Part shown: piece after piece, positions 17,295-26,167 of the stretch
Position numbering within the stretch: position 1 is the stretch's first letter
How the letters are laid out: each line of letters begins with the position of its first letter
NCBI GenBank assembly: GCA_938017515.1
Contig: CALIJJ010000195.1
Location: 1-43,268, forward strand
DNA: 43,268 bases
Direction: 5' to 3'
From: an uncultured Pseudanabaenaceae cyanobacterium
GTDB lineage: Bacteria; Cyanobacteriota; Cyanobacteriia; PCC-9006; JAAUQQ01
Notes under the pieces: generated by a model
Seen by the model: only the letters and a program-made list of their open reading frames with translations
The model's database searches: none
What the model was told of the DNA's origin: nothing
Made by a program: the position numbers and the translations under genes

Positions 17295-17618
17295 ATGTCA
17301 GCAGCCGCTTCAGTGACGGATGCCAATTTCAAGCCGGAGGTGCTCGAAAGCGAGCTACCGGTGCTCGTGGATTTTTGGGCCCCCTGGTGTGGCCCCTGTC
17401 GCATGGTTGCTCCGGTAGTCGACGAGATTGCCCAGCAGTATGAGGGCCAGGTGAAAGTCGTCAAGGTCAATACGGACGAGAGCCCGAGTGTTGCGAGCCA
17501 GTATGGTATTCGCAGTATTCCGACGCTGATGGTGTTTAAGGGAGGGCAGCGTGTGGACATGGTCGTCGGTGCTGTACCGAAAGCAACATTGGCAAACACC
17601 CTGGAGAAGTATCTTTAG
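17295..17618 (+). CDS. trxA: thioredoxin
   Basis: Small cytosolic disulphide reductase serving ribonucleotide reductase, peroxiredoxins and light-regulated enzymes. The 107-residue protein has the active site WCGPC at 31-35, the cis-proline region [11 protein letters not shown], and the length of m-type thioredoxin. The frame is open further upstream to 17202, but the ATG at 17295 gives the family N-terminus (MSAAASVTD) and has AAGGG at 17281-17285, 9 bases before it. It follows yfr1 and ends at a strong terminator, so it is probably transcribed alone. Confidence 0.96.
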   Translation: MSAAASVTDANFKPEVLESELPVLVDFWAPWCGPCRMVAPVVDEIAQQYEGQVKVVKVNTDESPSVASQYGIRSIPTLMVFKGGQRVDMVVGAVPKATLANTLEKYL

Positions 17619-17669
17619 GGCGAGAGAATTAGGCAATTTGAAGCCCGAGTCAATATACACAACAAGCTA

Positions 17670-17696
17670 AGGCAGGTCGTTTAGATCTGCTTTTTT
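17670..17696 (+). terminator. Rho-independent terminator of trxA
   Basis: GCAGGTC (17672-17678) pairs with GATCTGC (17684-17690), 7 pairs with one G-T wobble around GTTTA, followed directly by six T residues. Confidence 0.85.
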
Positions 17697-17787
17697 GATC
17701 TCTTGTATCTTTGGCGGCGAGGGAGAGCCATAGAAGATCGCACAGCCGTCGTTGTTGGTTGAATATATTTCCTAGAAAGAGTTTGGG

Positions 17788-17793
17788 TACAAT
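17788..17793 (+). promoter_or_regulatory. possible -10 box for the LOG-family gene
   Basis: TACAAT lies 44 bases before the start codon of the LOG gene and after the trxA terminator. No good -35 is seen at 16-18 bases, so this is tentative. Confidence 0.35.
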
Positions 17794-17836
17794 GAGTTCG
17801 CCATTGCGTTAGGCGTTCTTCAACTAGGTATTACCC

Positions 17837-18901
17837 ATGGGCTCCTCCAATCCTGAAGCATTGGATCAGCTACAAGCCGATCTAAGCCGCCTTGTCTCCC
17901 AGCTTCCTCAGCTAGAGCATGGTTCGTTGATTCAGCGGGCACTCCAGAATATTTTGTCCATGAGTCAGGAAAACCTGGAGCGCCTGGATTGGAAGATTCT
18001 GCAGGGATCTCTACAGGATATGGAGCATGCCTTCCAGGTGTTCTCTCCCTATCGCCATGTTCGCAAAGTAGCGGTTTTCGGCTCGGCTCGGACGCCTGAG
18101 GACGATCCAGATTACGCCATGACCGTTGCGTTCACCCGGGCATTGGTCGAACAAGGATTTATGGTGATGACCGGTGGCGGTGGCGGCATCATGGAGGCGG
18201 CGAATAAGGGGGCAGGGCGATCGCGTTCTTTCGGTCTCAATGTTCAGTTGCCCTTTGAGCAAAGTGCCAATCCCTTCATTGATGGCGATGAAAAGCTGCT
18301 GGAATTTAAGTATTTTTTCACGCGAAAACTATTCTTTTTACGTGAAACAGATGCAGTTGTAGCCCTACCAGGGGGCTATGGAACCATGGATGAGCTGTAC
18401 GAATGTCTGACACTGATCCAAACCGGTAAATTTGGTCCAGCCCCCTTAGTTCTTGTCGATCGTCCCGGGGGAGATTACTGGCAGGAATGGGAAAATTTCA
18501 GTAAAGATCAGCTCATGATGAAAGGACTAATTAGTTCAGAAGACCCTTCACTCTATACCATCACTGACCGCATAGATGTGGCCTGTCAGGTCATTGCTGA
18601 TTTCTACAATGTTTACCACTCCAGCCGATACGTTGGATCGTCTTTGATTCTTCGCCTCAAAGTCGAATTGTCCGATGAAGATATTGAGCTGCTCAATCAA
18701 GAATTCTCAGATATTTTGGTGACGGGAAAAATTGAGAAAACAGCTGCGTTTCCTGAAGAGGAGTTTGATCCAACGGTAGAGCTACCACGGCTCAAGCTCC
18801 ACTACGACCAGCGTAGTACTGGCCGCCTATACCAGTTTATTGCCAGCATTAATCGCCGCGGTGTTACGAAGTTATCTCAAACACACCCAGAACAGAAATG
18901 A
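17837..18901 (+). CDS. LOG-family (TIGR00730-type) Rossmann-fold protein
   Basis: The 354-residue product has the lysine-decarboxylase-like fold of LOG proteins: VAVFGSARTPEDDPDY at 79-93, GGGGGIMEAANKGA at 113-126, and PGGYGTMDE at 178-186, the motif shared with cytokinin-activating phosphoribohydrolases. Short LOG proteins are near 190 residues; this one adds about 75 at the N-terminus and about 90 at the C-terminus, the long form common in cyanobacteria. The ATG at 17837 is the only start that fits. Activity as a nucleotide 5'-monophosphate phosphoribohydrolase is plausible but not proven by sequence. It stands alone between the trxA terminator and a long AT-rich gap. Confidence 0.9.
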   Translation: MGSSNPEALDQLQADLSRLVSQLPQLEHGSLIQRALQNILSMSQENLERLDWKILQGSLQDMEHAFQVFSPYRHVRKVAVFGSARTPEDDPDYAMTVAFTRALVEQGFMVMTGGGGGIMEAANKGAGRSRSFGLNVQLPFEQSANPFIDGDEKLLEFKYFFTRKLFFLRETDAVVALPGGYGTMDELYECLTLIQTGKFGPAPLVLVDRPGGDYWQEWENFSKDQLMMKGLISSEDPSLYTITDRIDVACQVIADFYNVYHSSRYVGSSLILRLKVELSDEDIELLNQEFSDILVTGKIEKTAAFPEEEFDPTVELPRLKLHYDQRSTGRLYQFIASINRRGVTKLSQTHPEQK

Positions 18902-19281
18902 GCGTAGGTTTCCCCAGGGGATTCTATTCTCGTTTTTAAAGAAACTGTATCTTGGCGGTGTTTTTTACGAAGACTGAGCCTTGATGATTGAGCCCAAAAG
19001 GAATTGAGTTAGGACTCGATGTAGAAGCAGATAGAAAACAGACCACATTTATAAAACATCCGTTACACCGATCTTTTCTGCAAACAAATAAAAAGACAGA
19101 CTCAAAATGTTTTTTTAGTCAGACGGAGATAGGGAGAAACTTCGGGAACCATATAGTTGGAGTAGTTCTATTCTGCTGCTTTTCTTGAAGTGATTTTTAA
19201 CGAAACGATTTTCCTACGGTTTCCCTTCTGGGGCTGTTCGGTGGTCGTGGGAGTTATTGCGCCTCAGGCATTCTGTTTTCT

Positions 19282-19335
19282 GTCAGATCAAAAGAATTCA
19301 CTTCTTTTGAGGGTCAATCTGACGCTGGGCGTCAG
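19282..19335 (+). promoter_or_regulatory. leader with two mutually exclusive hairpins before the cyclic-di-GMP gene
   Basis: TCAAAAGAA (19288-19296) pairs with TTCTTTTGA (19302-19310), nested inside GTCAGAT (19282-19288) with ATCTGAC (19317-19323). The same CTGAC also belongs to CTGACGC (19319-19325), which pairs perfectly with GCGTCAG (19329-19335), so the two folds exclude each other. The second fold ends 23 bases before the ATG, close to the ribosome site. I see no known riboswitch consensus. The rest of the 457-base gap (18902-19358) is AT-rich and holds no gene that I can support. Confidence 0.45.
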
Positions 19336-19358
19336 GCAAGTCTACCAGGGCGAGTCAA

Positions 19359-21959
19359 ATGAGTTATGGCCACCTCTCGGGTTTGGCAGCTCCGTGGGAG
19401 CCGCCGAGTCGAGATCATGCATCACCATCGGACAATATTGAACAAATGGACCTGGACCAGCATTCATTGCCGGACTTTCAGGCACATTTTGATCAGCTAA
19501 CAATCGTGCTGGAAAGCATGGACGATGCCATTGTCTTGCTAGATTGCAAGCGGCAGGTGGTTTTTGTAAATAGTGCCGCGAAGACAACCTTAGAGCGCGA
19601 AGTCTATCGTTTTACCAATCCCCTCTGGCGTGAGGCCATTCCGGTGGCATCTGAGCAGATGGCTTCGGAGACATTTCTCTATGCGAACGCTGGTTCCTCC
19701 TCCGCTCCCTTAAAGGGAGGCTCCCAGAGGGGGGCTGAGAGCGCTAAGTTATTGTGGATTCGCAAGACAGCCCAGCATGGGATTTGGGTGACGGCGGTCG
19801 AGCGCCTGTTGCGGGATAAGCAGGGCCATCGCCAAGGAAGCATGATTGTCTGTCGCGATATTAGCGACCACAAACGGGCAGAGGAAAAGCTACTCCATGA
19901 TGCGTTTCACGATCAGCTAACGGGTCTGCCCAATCGGACCTTACTGCTGAGACAGCTAGACCAGTCGATAGCCCGCTCCCGTCAGTTTCCGGGGTATCAA
20001 TTTGCTGTCATTTTCCTGGATCTCGATCGCTTCAAACTGATTAACGATAGCCTCGGCCCCACGGTTGGCGATCAGCTACTCATCGCCGTTTCCGAACGTC
20101 TTCAGGCTTGCATTGACGGTAACGACACCTTGGTTCGCTTGGGGGGGGATGAATTTGCCATTCTGCTGACGGATACCGGCGGTATGGGGCGAGCCCACCA
20201 GATGGCGGAGCGGATTGAACAGGAGCTGGTTTTACCGTTTAACCTCAATGGCCATGAGGTGTTTGCCGACGTCAGTATGGGCATTGCTGGCGATCGCCGT
20301 GACTATGAGCGACCCGAAGAAGTGCTGCGGGATGCTGACATTGCCATGCATCATGCCAAGGGGCAGGGGAAATCCTGTTACCAAATGTTTGACAAGGCCA
20401 TGCATGTGGATGCGGTCAAACTATTGCAGCTTGAAACGGATATGCGCCGGGCAGTTGATCGTAAGGAATTTCAGGTTTATTACCAACCCATCATGTCCTT
20501 ACAGGGCGGCGAAATTGCAGGCTTTGAGGCTTTGGCCCGCTGGCAACACCCCCAGCGTGGTCTAATCGCGCCCTCCGAGTTCATTCCCATTGCGGAGGAA
20601 ACGGGGCTGATCATTCCCCTGGGTCTTTGGGTCCTGCGAGAAAGCTGCTGGCAGATGAAGCAGTGGCAACTTCAGTTTCCCCAAGCGAAGGACTGGACCG
20701 TCAGTGTCAACATTTCCGGGCGACAACTCGTAAAACCCCACTTCATTGCCCAGATTCAGCATGTTTTGAGCGAAACTCAGCTCTCACCCCGCAATCTCAA
20801 GCTAGAGATTACGGAGAGCGTTCTACTCGATAACAGCGATGGGATTATCCGCGTGCTCAAGCAGCTTCAAGCCCTGGGCCTACAGCTTGCGATGGATGAC
20901 TTTGGCACGGGGTATTCATCCATGAGCTATCTGCTCAATTTTCCGTTTAATACCCTCAAAATCGATCGTTCCTTCATCAACAGCATGGAGCTGTCGAGTA
21001 AAAAGTTGGGCATCGTGCGTTCGATCATTAATATGTCGAGCAATCTGGAGATGAATGTCATCGCCGAAGGCATTGAAACCAATGACCATTTGGCTCAGCT
21101 CAAGGTGTTGCGCTGTGGTTATGGCCAGGGGCACCTCTTTGCCCACGCCCTTGATCCCCAGTCAGCCGAGGGCTTTATTCTGTCCGAACTATCCCATGGC
21201 TCTGTGACAACGATCGATGAAAACCAGATTTTGTTAGATGAGCAGCGATCGCAGGAGCGACTCCTGATTCAGATCGAAACGCTTCAACAGGAACTGGATG
21301 AAATCAAGCAGGAAAAGAGTGACCTCGAAATCCTGCTCGACACCGCAACAGAACATGCCAGTTTGGTGGAGTCTGAGCTGGAAGAGGAAATCAGCACCTA
21401 TCAAAAGCATGAAGCGGAGCTGCAAAAGGTCAACCAAGAGTTGGAAAATCTCTCTACGATTGATAGCTTGACCCAACTTGCCAATCGTCGTCGCCTAGAT
21501 GAATATCTTCAGGCGCAATGGGAAACCCTCGGCAAGGAGCAGGAACCGCTGTCCTTGATCTTTATTGATGTGGACTATTTCAAAAATTACAACGATCACT
21601 ATGGTCACCAAGCGGGTGATGACTGTTTGATGCAGGTTGCTCAGGTGATGCGGAGTATTGTTCAACGTCATGGAGACTTGGCGGCTCGTTATGGTGGCGA
21701 AGAATTTGCGGTGATTTTGCCTCGAACCAGTGCCAATGTCGCGACTCAAATCGCAGACTCGATTCGTCTCATGTTGCGAGGCAAGCAAATTCCCCATGCA
21801 GGCTCCTTGGTGGGTCCCTATGTAACGGTGAGTTTGGGAATTGTTAGTTTGATTCCAACCCAAACTGCCAAGGCCTGTGCGCTATTGGACTTGGCTGATC
21901 GGGCACTGTACGAAGCGAAATCTCAGGGTCGCGATCGCGTGATTGTCTTTTCCAGCTAA
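19359..21959 (+). CDS. PAS-GGDEF-EAL-coil-GGDEF cyclic-di-GMP turnover protein
   Basis: An 866-residue signalling protein. Residues 42-170 form a PAS-like sensor. GGDEF at 262-266 marks the first diguanylate cyclase domain (no RxxD inhibition site before it). The EAL domain follows: EAL at 390-392, KLEITES at 481-487, DDFGTGYS at 513-520, KIDRSFI at 534-540, AEGIET at 569-574, all phosphodiesterase signatures apparently intact. A coiled coil at about 625-697 leads to a second cyclase domain with GGEEF at 779-783 and an RHGD inhibition site at 770-773. No membrane segment is seen, so it is probably cytosolic. Having both activities and two cyclase domains in one chain is unusual. An in-frame palindrome lies in the PAS part (19705-19719). 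The ATG at 19359 has no obvious ribosome site. Confidence 0.92.
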   Translation: MSYGHLSGLAAPWEPPSRDHASPSDNIEQMDLDQHSLPDFQAHFDQLTIVLESMDDAIVLLDCKRQVVFVNSAAKTTLEREVYRFTNPLWREAIPVASEQMASETFLYANAGSSSAPLKGGSQRGAESAKLLWIRKTAQHGIWVTAVERLLRDKQGHRQGSMIVCRDISDHKRAEEKLLHDAFHDQLTGLPNRTLLLRQLDQSIARSRQFPGYQFAVIFLDLDRFKLINDSLGPTVGDQLLIAVSERLQACIDGNDTLVRLGGDEFAILLTDTGGMGRAHQMAERIEQELVLPFNLNGHEVFADVSMGIAGDRRDYERPEEVLRDADIAMHHAKGQGKSCYQMFDKAMHVDAVKLLQLETDMRRAVDRKEFQVYYQPIMSLQGGEIAGFEALARWQHPQRGLIAPSEFIPIAEETGLIIPLGLWVLRESCWQMKQWQLQFPQAKDWTVSVNISGRQLVKPHFIAQIQHVLSETQLSPRNLKLEITESVLLDNSDGIIRVLKQLQALGLQLAMDDFGTGYSSMSYLLNFPFNTLKIDRSFINSMELSSKKLGIVRSIINMSSNLEMNVIAEGIETNDHLAQLKVLRCGYGQGHLFAHALDPQSAEGFILSELSHGSVTTIDENQILLDEQRSQERLLIQIETLQQELDEIKQEKSDLEILLDTATEHASLVESELEEEISTYQKHEAELQKVNQELENLSTIDSLTQLANRRRLDEYLQAQWETLGKEQEPLSLIFIDVDYFKNYNDHYGHQAGDDCLMQVAQVMRSIVQRHGDLAARYGGEEFAVILPRTSANVATQIADSIRLMLRGKQIPHAGSLVGPYVTVSLGIVSLIPTQTAKACALLDLADRALYEAKSQGRDRVIVFSS
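19705..19719. repeat. in-frame palindrome inside the PAS-coding region
   Basis: CTCCCTT-A-AAGGGAG lies in a stretch (about 19695-19740) encoding AGSSSAPLKGGSQRGAESAK, low-complexity residues that a PAS fold does not need. It looks like a small palindromic element inserted in frame. Confidence 0.45.
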
Positions 21960-21992
21960 CGCTCCCTTGAGGATGTGCCAGTCAACGCTTCA

Positions 21993-22736
21993 TCACTCGT
22001 CTGAACAGCTGGCCGAGAGATGCCGAAAGACGGAGCCCGCTAAGCCGGACCACAGCGGGGTTTGCACTTCGGCAACGCGCAAGCCCTGGGCCAGCCAATC
22101 GTTGCAGGTCTGCCAGAAGCCATAACGCCCCGTACCGGCGTAAAACGTACCTGTCTCGTAAGGATTTTGCTGCAAGAGAACGGGCAACGCATCAGTCCCC
22201 CGGGCAAAGCTTTTTGCGAGATGCGTTGTGAGTTGCTCATATCCGCTGTGGCTCAGTCGTACGGACTGAACCTGGTAGCTCCCCAGGCTTTGAGGTCGTT
22301 GGCTGGTTCCCTGGACATACATAACGGTGTCTGTGGGCAGAAAAAGAGCCCGCAGCGTTGTGCTGAGCTTCAGCTCCTGAAGACTGGGGGTCGTGAGATA
22401 GAAACGTCGATCGCCCCAGCTAAAGTTCAGGTAACCGCCATTGCTCTGCTGCTTCTGCCCTAGGTCTGCTCGATTGAGCTGCTGATACCAGTTGAAATTG
22501 GCGGTTTTCACAGGCACCGTCACACTGGTGTGGAAGCGATCGCCACTGACATAAATCGTGACGGCACAGGCATCTGAGGATGGCTTGACCCGTCGAGGGG
22601 TGAAATATCCCAGCGCCAAAAGCACTGTTGCTCCCAGGGTGAAGGATAGGCCCCAGCGACCGGCCCGACCCCAAAAGAGAGCAGGCATCCTAGCTGTCGT
22701 AGCCGCTGTGTTTGGGGCCGTTTGATTTCGAGCCAT
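21993..22736 (-). CDS. DUF2459 / TIGR02117-type conserved protein
   Basis: The 247-residue product has an N-terminal membrane anchor (about 28-46, LSFTLGATVLLALGYFTP) and a globular part beginning AVTIYVSGDRFHTSVTVPV. It continues with FNWYQQLN, a WGDRRFYL segment and NPYETGTFYAGTGRYGFWQTCNDWLAQGLR, which resembles the DUF2459 family; function unknown. Conserved His, Cys and Asn residues in those blocks could form an active site (inference). ATG start at 22736. The GTPase gene ends 31 bases upstream on the same strand, so the two are probably one transcript. It converges on the cyclic-di-GMP gene with a 33-base gap. Confidence 0.75.
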   Translation of the reverse strand: MARNQTAPNTAATTARMPALFWGRAGRWGLSFTLGATVLLALGYFTPRRVKPSSDACAVTIYVSGDRFHTSVTVPVKTANFNWYQQLNRADLGQKQQSNGGYLNFSWGDRRFYLTTPSLQELKLSTTLRALFLPTDTVMYVQGTSQRPQSLGSYQVQSVRLSHSGYEQLTTHLAKSFARGTDALPVLLQQNPYETGTFYAGTGRYGFWQTCNDWLAQGLRVAEVQTPLWSGLAGSVFRHLSASCSDE

Positions 22737-22767
22737 CGTATTGTGAGCTGTTGTCTTCCAGGAATGA

Positions 22768-24354
22768 TTATCCCCGAGGCATCGTTGAGGGCGGTCCTGG
22801 GGTGGGGACGGAAAACGGTGATGGGGTTTGTGCCGCAGTGGACGGTGCCTCCCCAGTTTGCTGCAACTTCTCCGTTAGCTCTCCTTTGAGACGATTTAGA
22901 ATCGACTGACTATCGAGAGAATCTAGGATTCGCATCGCCATAGCCTTAGGACCATCTGCTCCCCAGGTTGCTCCCTGGGCGAGATAGGATTTAGTCACCT
23001 GGCCAATGCTATAGGACGAGACACCCGCAACAGCCGCTTGGGTTGCAGCCACCGAAACGTAGGGGACCAGGCTTGCGCCTGCGGTGACAGGGGCCGCTGC
23101 CCCCAAGACGGTTTTGATCGAGCCCAGGCCGAGGGTCGCCAGTAGTTCGCTGAGACTAAGTCCGCCCATGGCCAAGACAATATTTTTGAGCAGCGCGATC
23201 GCCCCCGTCTCGGTCATTTCAATACCGTAGAGCTTGGAGAGTGAGAGCACCATAACAACATCCACAGCGGCTCCGCCCAGGACATCAAGCACCGTAATGG
23301 GATTGATGGCGATAGCTGTAGCCTTGGTCAGTGCTGCATTCCAAATCAATTCATCGGCACTGCGATCGCGAATTGCCATTTTGCGAGCCACGATTTGCCC
23401 ATTGGCCTCATCGGCGAATAGCAGCGTATTGAGAGCCACCAACGCCTGACCTTCTCGACTCAACACATCCAAAATTCTCTGCTTCAGCGCTGTTACCTGG
23501 GGACAACCCGCCACCCGCTTGACCTTTACCTGGCCATCAGCTCGCCGGATTGCTTGGGCCTCTAATGGAGCCGCCGCCACCATCACAATCTCGTCCGGAG
23601 AAATCAGGTTCCTGACACGCTCGTCCCGTATTTTGCGATAGATCGCTTGGCGATCGGCTTCGGGATACTGATCAATTTTGTTGAACACCAGCAAAATGGG
23701 CTTGCTCACTTGGCGCAGGGTAGCGAGGGCATCGTATTCGATGCGCGTAATATCACCCGTCACCACAAATAGGATCAGGTCAGCTCGTTCTGCCACAGCG
23801 ATCGCCAGGGCCTCCCGCTGTTCGCCGTTGACCTCGTCAATCCCCGGTGTGTCCACGAGTTCGACCGTAGCCAGCCCTTCTCGCTCCAGCTCCAATGTCT
23901 GAACGGGAATGTCGGTGCCCACCACCGCCGTTTGGCTTAATGTCCAGTGAGAGGAATCAATGTGCTGGGTTACGCCATGGAGGGGACCCGTTTCAAAAAT
24001 CGGTTGCCCCACTAAGGCATTGAGGAGTGACGATTTACCACGCCCGACCATACCAAAGGCTGCCAGTTGGACGGTTCCTGTCTCCAATCGCTTTAGGGTT
24101 TCATCCAGATTTATCAGCAGTGGGTTGAGGCTGCTGCGCTCCCGCTCAGAGAGATCGAGCTGAGTGACCAAATCCTTCAGCAACCCCTTCGCTTCGCGGT
24201 ATTGAATTTCTGTACTTATCTGTTCTAGATCAAGGCCCACTTCAGACCAGGCACTATGCCCTGGCTGGGGTGAAGGAGAAATGGGAGAGGCGTTAATGGA
24301 CGAACCGGTAATGGACAAACCAGCGGAAGAAGCTTCGGCGTCAGAAGAAGTCAC
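22768..24354 (-). CDS. dynamin/Era-like GTPase with C-terminal DUF697-type domain
   Basis: The 528-residue protein has a P-loop GMVGRGKSS at 101-109, DTPG at 168-171 and NKID at 225-228, the G1, G3 and G4 motifs of a TRAFAC GTPase. The C-terminal half (about 330-480) is alanine- and glycine-rich with hydrophobic helices (LDVLGGAAVDVVMVLSLSKL, GGLSLSELLATLGLGS), like the DUF697 membrane-associated domain found with such GTPases in cyanobacteria. The first 35 residues are Ser/Pro-rich. The GTG at 24354 is the first start after an in-frame stop; no clear ribosome site is seen. It probably acts at membranes; the process is unknown. The DUF2459 gene follows 31 bases downstream. Confidence 0.88.
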   Translation of the reverse strand: MTSSDAEASSAGLSITGSSINASPISPSPQPGHSAWSEVGLDLEQISTEIQYREAKGLLKDLVTQLDLSERERSSLNPLLINLDETLKRLETGTVQLAAFGMVGRGKSSLLNALVGQPIFETGPLHGVTQHIDSSHWTLSQTAVVGTDIPVQTLELEREGLATVELVDTPGIDEVNGEQREALAIAVAERADLILFVVTGDITRIEYDALATLRQVSKPILLVFNKIDQYPEADRQAIYRKIRDERVRNLISPDEIVMVAAAPLEAQAIRRADGQVKVKRVAGCPQVTALKQRILDVLSREGQALVALNTLLFADEANGQIVARKMAIRDRSADELIWNAALTKATAIAINPITVLDVLGGAAVDVVMVLSLSKLYGIEMTETGAIALLKNIVLAMGGLSLSELLATLGLGSIKTVLGAAAPVTAGASLVPYVSVAATQAAVAGVSSYSIGQVTKSYLAQGATWGADGPKAMAMRILDSLDSQSILNRLKGELTEKLQQTGEAPSTAAQTPSPFSVPTPGPPSTMPRG

Positions 24355-24414
24355 GGGGCTGATGGTTGGAGGAGGAATGGGGCATATCCATGGCTATCCA
24401 CCATGGGCAACACC

Positions 24415-24442
24415 TCTCTATCCTAATGTCTCTATCCTAATG
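24415..24442. repeat. perfect 14-base tandem duplication
   Basis: TCTCTATCCTAATG occurs twice head to tail (24415-24428 and 24429-24442) upstream of the GTPase gene. Confidence 0.85.
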
Positions 24443-24525
24443 ATTGAGTGGCTGAACGGCCGGTGGACTTACTGACCCATGAGCCCAGTGTGGTCCAAGC
24501 CCAGCTTTCAAAGCAGCAGGCACTC

Positions 24526-24595
24526 CAAAAATTAGCAGCAATCCCAAAAATCAGCTGTAACGCAAAAATCAGCAGCACCCCCAAAAATCAGCAGC
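24526..24595. repeat. four-copy degenerate tandem repeat, period 18-19
   Basis: CAAAAATCAGCAGC-type units start at 24526, 24545, 24563 and 24582. Copies 3 and 4 are identical over 14 bases, copy 1 has one change, and copy 2 diverges at its end. They fill much of the gap between the unknown gene (ending at 24637) and the GTPase gene. The steps of 19, 18 and 19 bases are near two helical turns, as in arrays of protein-binding sites; a slippage origin is equally possible. Confidence 0.75.
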
Positions 24596-24636
24596 CAACC
24601 CACCACGAATCATGGGCTCATCATGGAGAGCATAGG

Positions 24637-25929
24637 TCAGAGCGCCAGCATCAAATTAGCACTACCAAAATTGGTGCTGAAGGCAATATTGAGATTCTCA
24701 AGTACCTGCACCAACCAGCTCACCGACTTCCGCGTTGCATCTTCATAGTGATTGAACAGAATCGAAAGTCGCTTCTCGAGGTGCGGTTTGACTTTTGAGC
24801 AGAGCAGCACAATTTTGAGCAATAGCCCCGTCGTCTGGGTGGCCCCCATGTTGCCGATTAAATCAATAAACGTGAGGTGATCGACACGGTGAGGGCTCTC
24901 CACCACCAAGAAGTTCAGCAGACTACCGCAGGTCCGCACCATAAGAAAGTCAGTCATGTCATTGCTATCAAGCTCTGTCAGGGTTCCCTTGAGATGGTTG
25001 CAAAGCTGCTGGTTAAACCGCCGCTTGCCATAGCCCGGCTCTACAGAGGTCGATAGATATTGATGGAGATCCTGCTTAAATTGACCAAAATTGGGTCCGT
25101 AGGTGCTGTGAGCATGGAAGCCATGGGCCAGATCCCGGTAGGTCTGACCACTTTCGACCTTGCCCGTAAAATGCTTCACGGCATGGGCCAGTTCTGGATT
25201 GGTCATCAAGGTTGGATTTTGAACGGATTGCATCCGTTTTTGGAGCTGGGTCAGCTTCGCTGAACCTTCGCGGGCAGCCCGGGCACAGCGAACCTGGTAC
25301 AAAACGTACTGCGAGAGGTCGAGTTCAAAACGTTTTTGGTGCTGGGATTGGAGCCGCTGAATGGTCATCTGCTGCTCGTTGGTGCTGGAATCGTTGAGCA
25401 AACAATGCTCATAGAGGTAGGGGTAGCGGCGGATCAGACCGCCCAATGGGCGCTCTAGCTCAATATTCTCAGCCGTCTGGTGCTCCATAACTTGAAGCAG
25501 CCGACTGAGCGTCAGGAACTGCTCGCTTTCGGTGAAACCCAGCACCAAGGAACGGAGACGCTGAATGGAGCGGGAGCGCTGCCCGGCGACACCGTAGTTA
25601 CTCGGCAGGTGTTCAAACTGACGGATGAGTTCTGGGATCGCACTACTGGAACGAGCACTGAGCTGCCAACGGTTGATGAGAATGTGGCAGCAACGATTAA
25701 GTAAAAAATTGAATTCTTGCTCGACGGAGCGGGAGCGAATCACCTGGCTCAGCGCTTTGGAAACCTCAGCATCTTGGCATCCGCCTTCTAGGAACAGTTG
25801 CCTGAAGTGCTCAATGGAGCGCTCCGGCTGTTCTGTCTCGACGAGCTTCAGAAAATAGGCATAAATCTGCTGCTCCTCGGGACTAATCTGTCGATTGTTA
25901 TAGCCGCGATCGGTTTCCATTACACCCAT
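24637..25929 (-). CDS. unknown, mostly helical protein
   Basis: About 430 residues from the ATG at 25929 (or 25920, METDRGYNN). I do not recognise the family. It is rich in Gln, Arg, Leu and His, with predicted helices throughout and no membrane segment or signal peptide. Distinct stretches include LERPLGGLIRRYPYLYEHCLL, a middle part YVLYQVRCARAAREG, and HRVDHLTFIDLIGNMGATQTTGLLLKIVLL, which may be a conserved core. The frame runs further upstream to 26040, but those residues (MCFCALSESANPKF) look non-coding. It is divergent from murF, and the GTPase gene lies downstream on the same strand beyond a 282-base gap with tandem repeats. Codon use resembles its neighbours. Confidence 0.75.
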   Translation of the reverse strand: MGVMETDRGYNNRQISPEEQQIYAYFLKLVETEQPERSIEHFRQLFLEGGCQDAEVSKALSQVIRSRSVEQEFNFLLNRCCHILINRWQLSARSSSAIPELIRQFEHLPSNYGVAGQRSRSIQRLRSLVLGFTESEQFLTLSRLLQVMEHQTAENIELERPLGGLIRRYPYLYEHCLLNDSSTNEQQMTIQRLQSQHQKRFELDLSQYVLYQVRCARAAREGSAKLTQLQKRMQSVQNPTLMTNPELAHAVKHFTGKVESGQTYRDLAHGFHAHSTYGPNFGQFKQDLHQYLSTSVEPGYGKRRFNQQLCNHLKGTLTELDSNDMTDFLMVRTCGSLLNFLVVESPHRVDHLTFIDLIGNMGATQTTGLLLKIVLLCSKVKPHLEKRLSILFNHYEDATRKSVSWLVQVLENLNIAFSTNFGSANLMLAL

Positions 25930-26167
25930 AGAGTTGCACGTTGAGAGCCAGCATCTAAAACAGGGCCATATCTGCTCCGCGTCATAGACCCAAGTCACAA
26001 ACTTGGGATTGGCAGATTCAGATAGGGCACAGAAACACACATGGGATCCTAAGAATGTGATCAGAGTCCCAATAACAACCTATACAGTCTGGCTAGGGCC
26101 ATTCTGCTGCTGCGATCAATCTTCAACTGCCCTTAATATGAGACACGGGCTTTTTGGAGCAGAGATA

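Noticed and set aside
19282..19335. Cyclic-di-GMP (GEMM) riboswitch
   Set aside because: The leader lacks the conserved GEMM core and tetraloop receptor, so only generic hairpins are claimed.
18988..19441. Two short plus-strand frames before the cyclic-di-GMP gene
   Set aside because: Low-complexity, no ribosome sites, and they cross the leader hairpins and the true start.
24526..24595. CRISPR-like array
   Set aside because: The units are 14 bases with 4-5 base gaps, far too short for repeats and spacers, and no cas genes are near.
24448..24798. Plus-strand 116-codon frame across the tandem repeats
   Set aside because: It runs into the unknown gene antisense and its composition follows the repeats.
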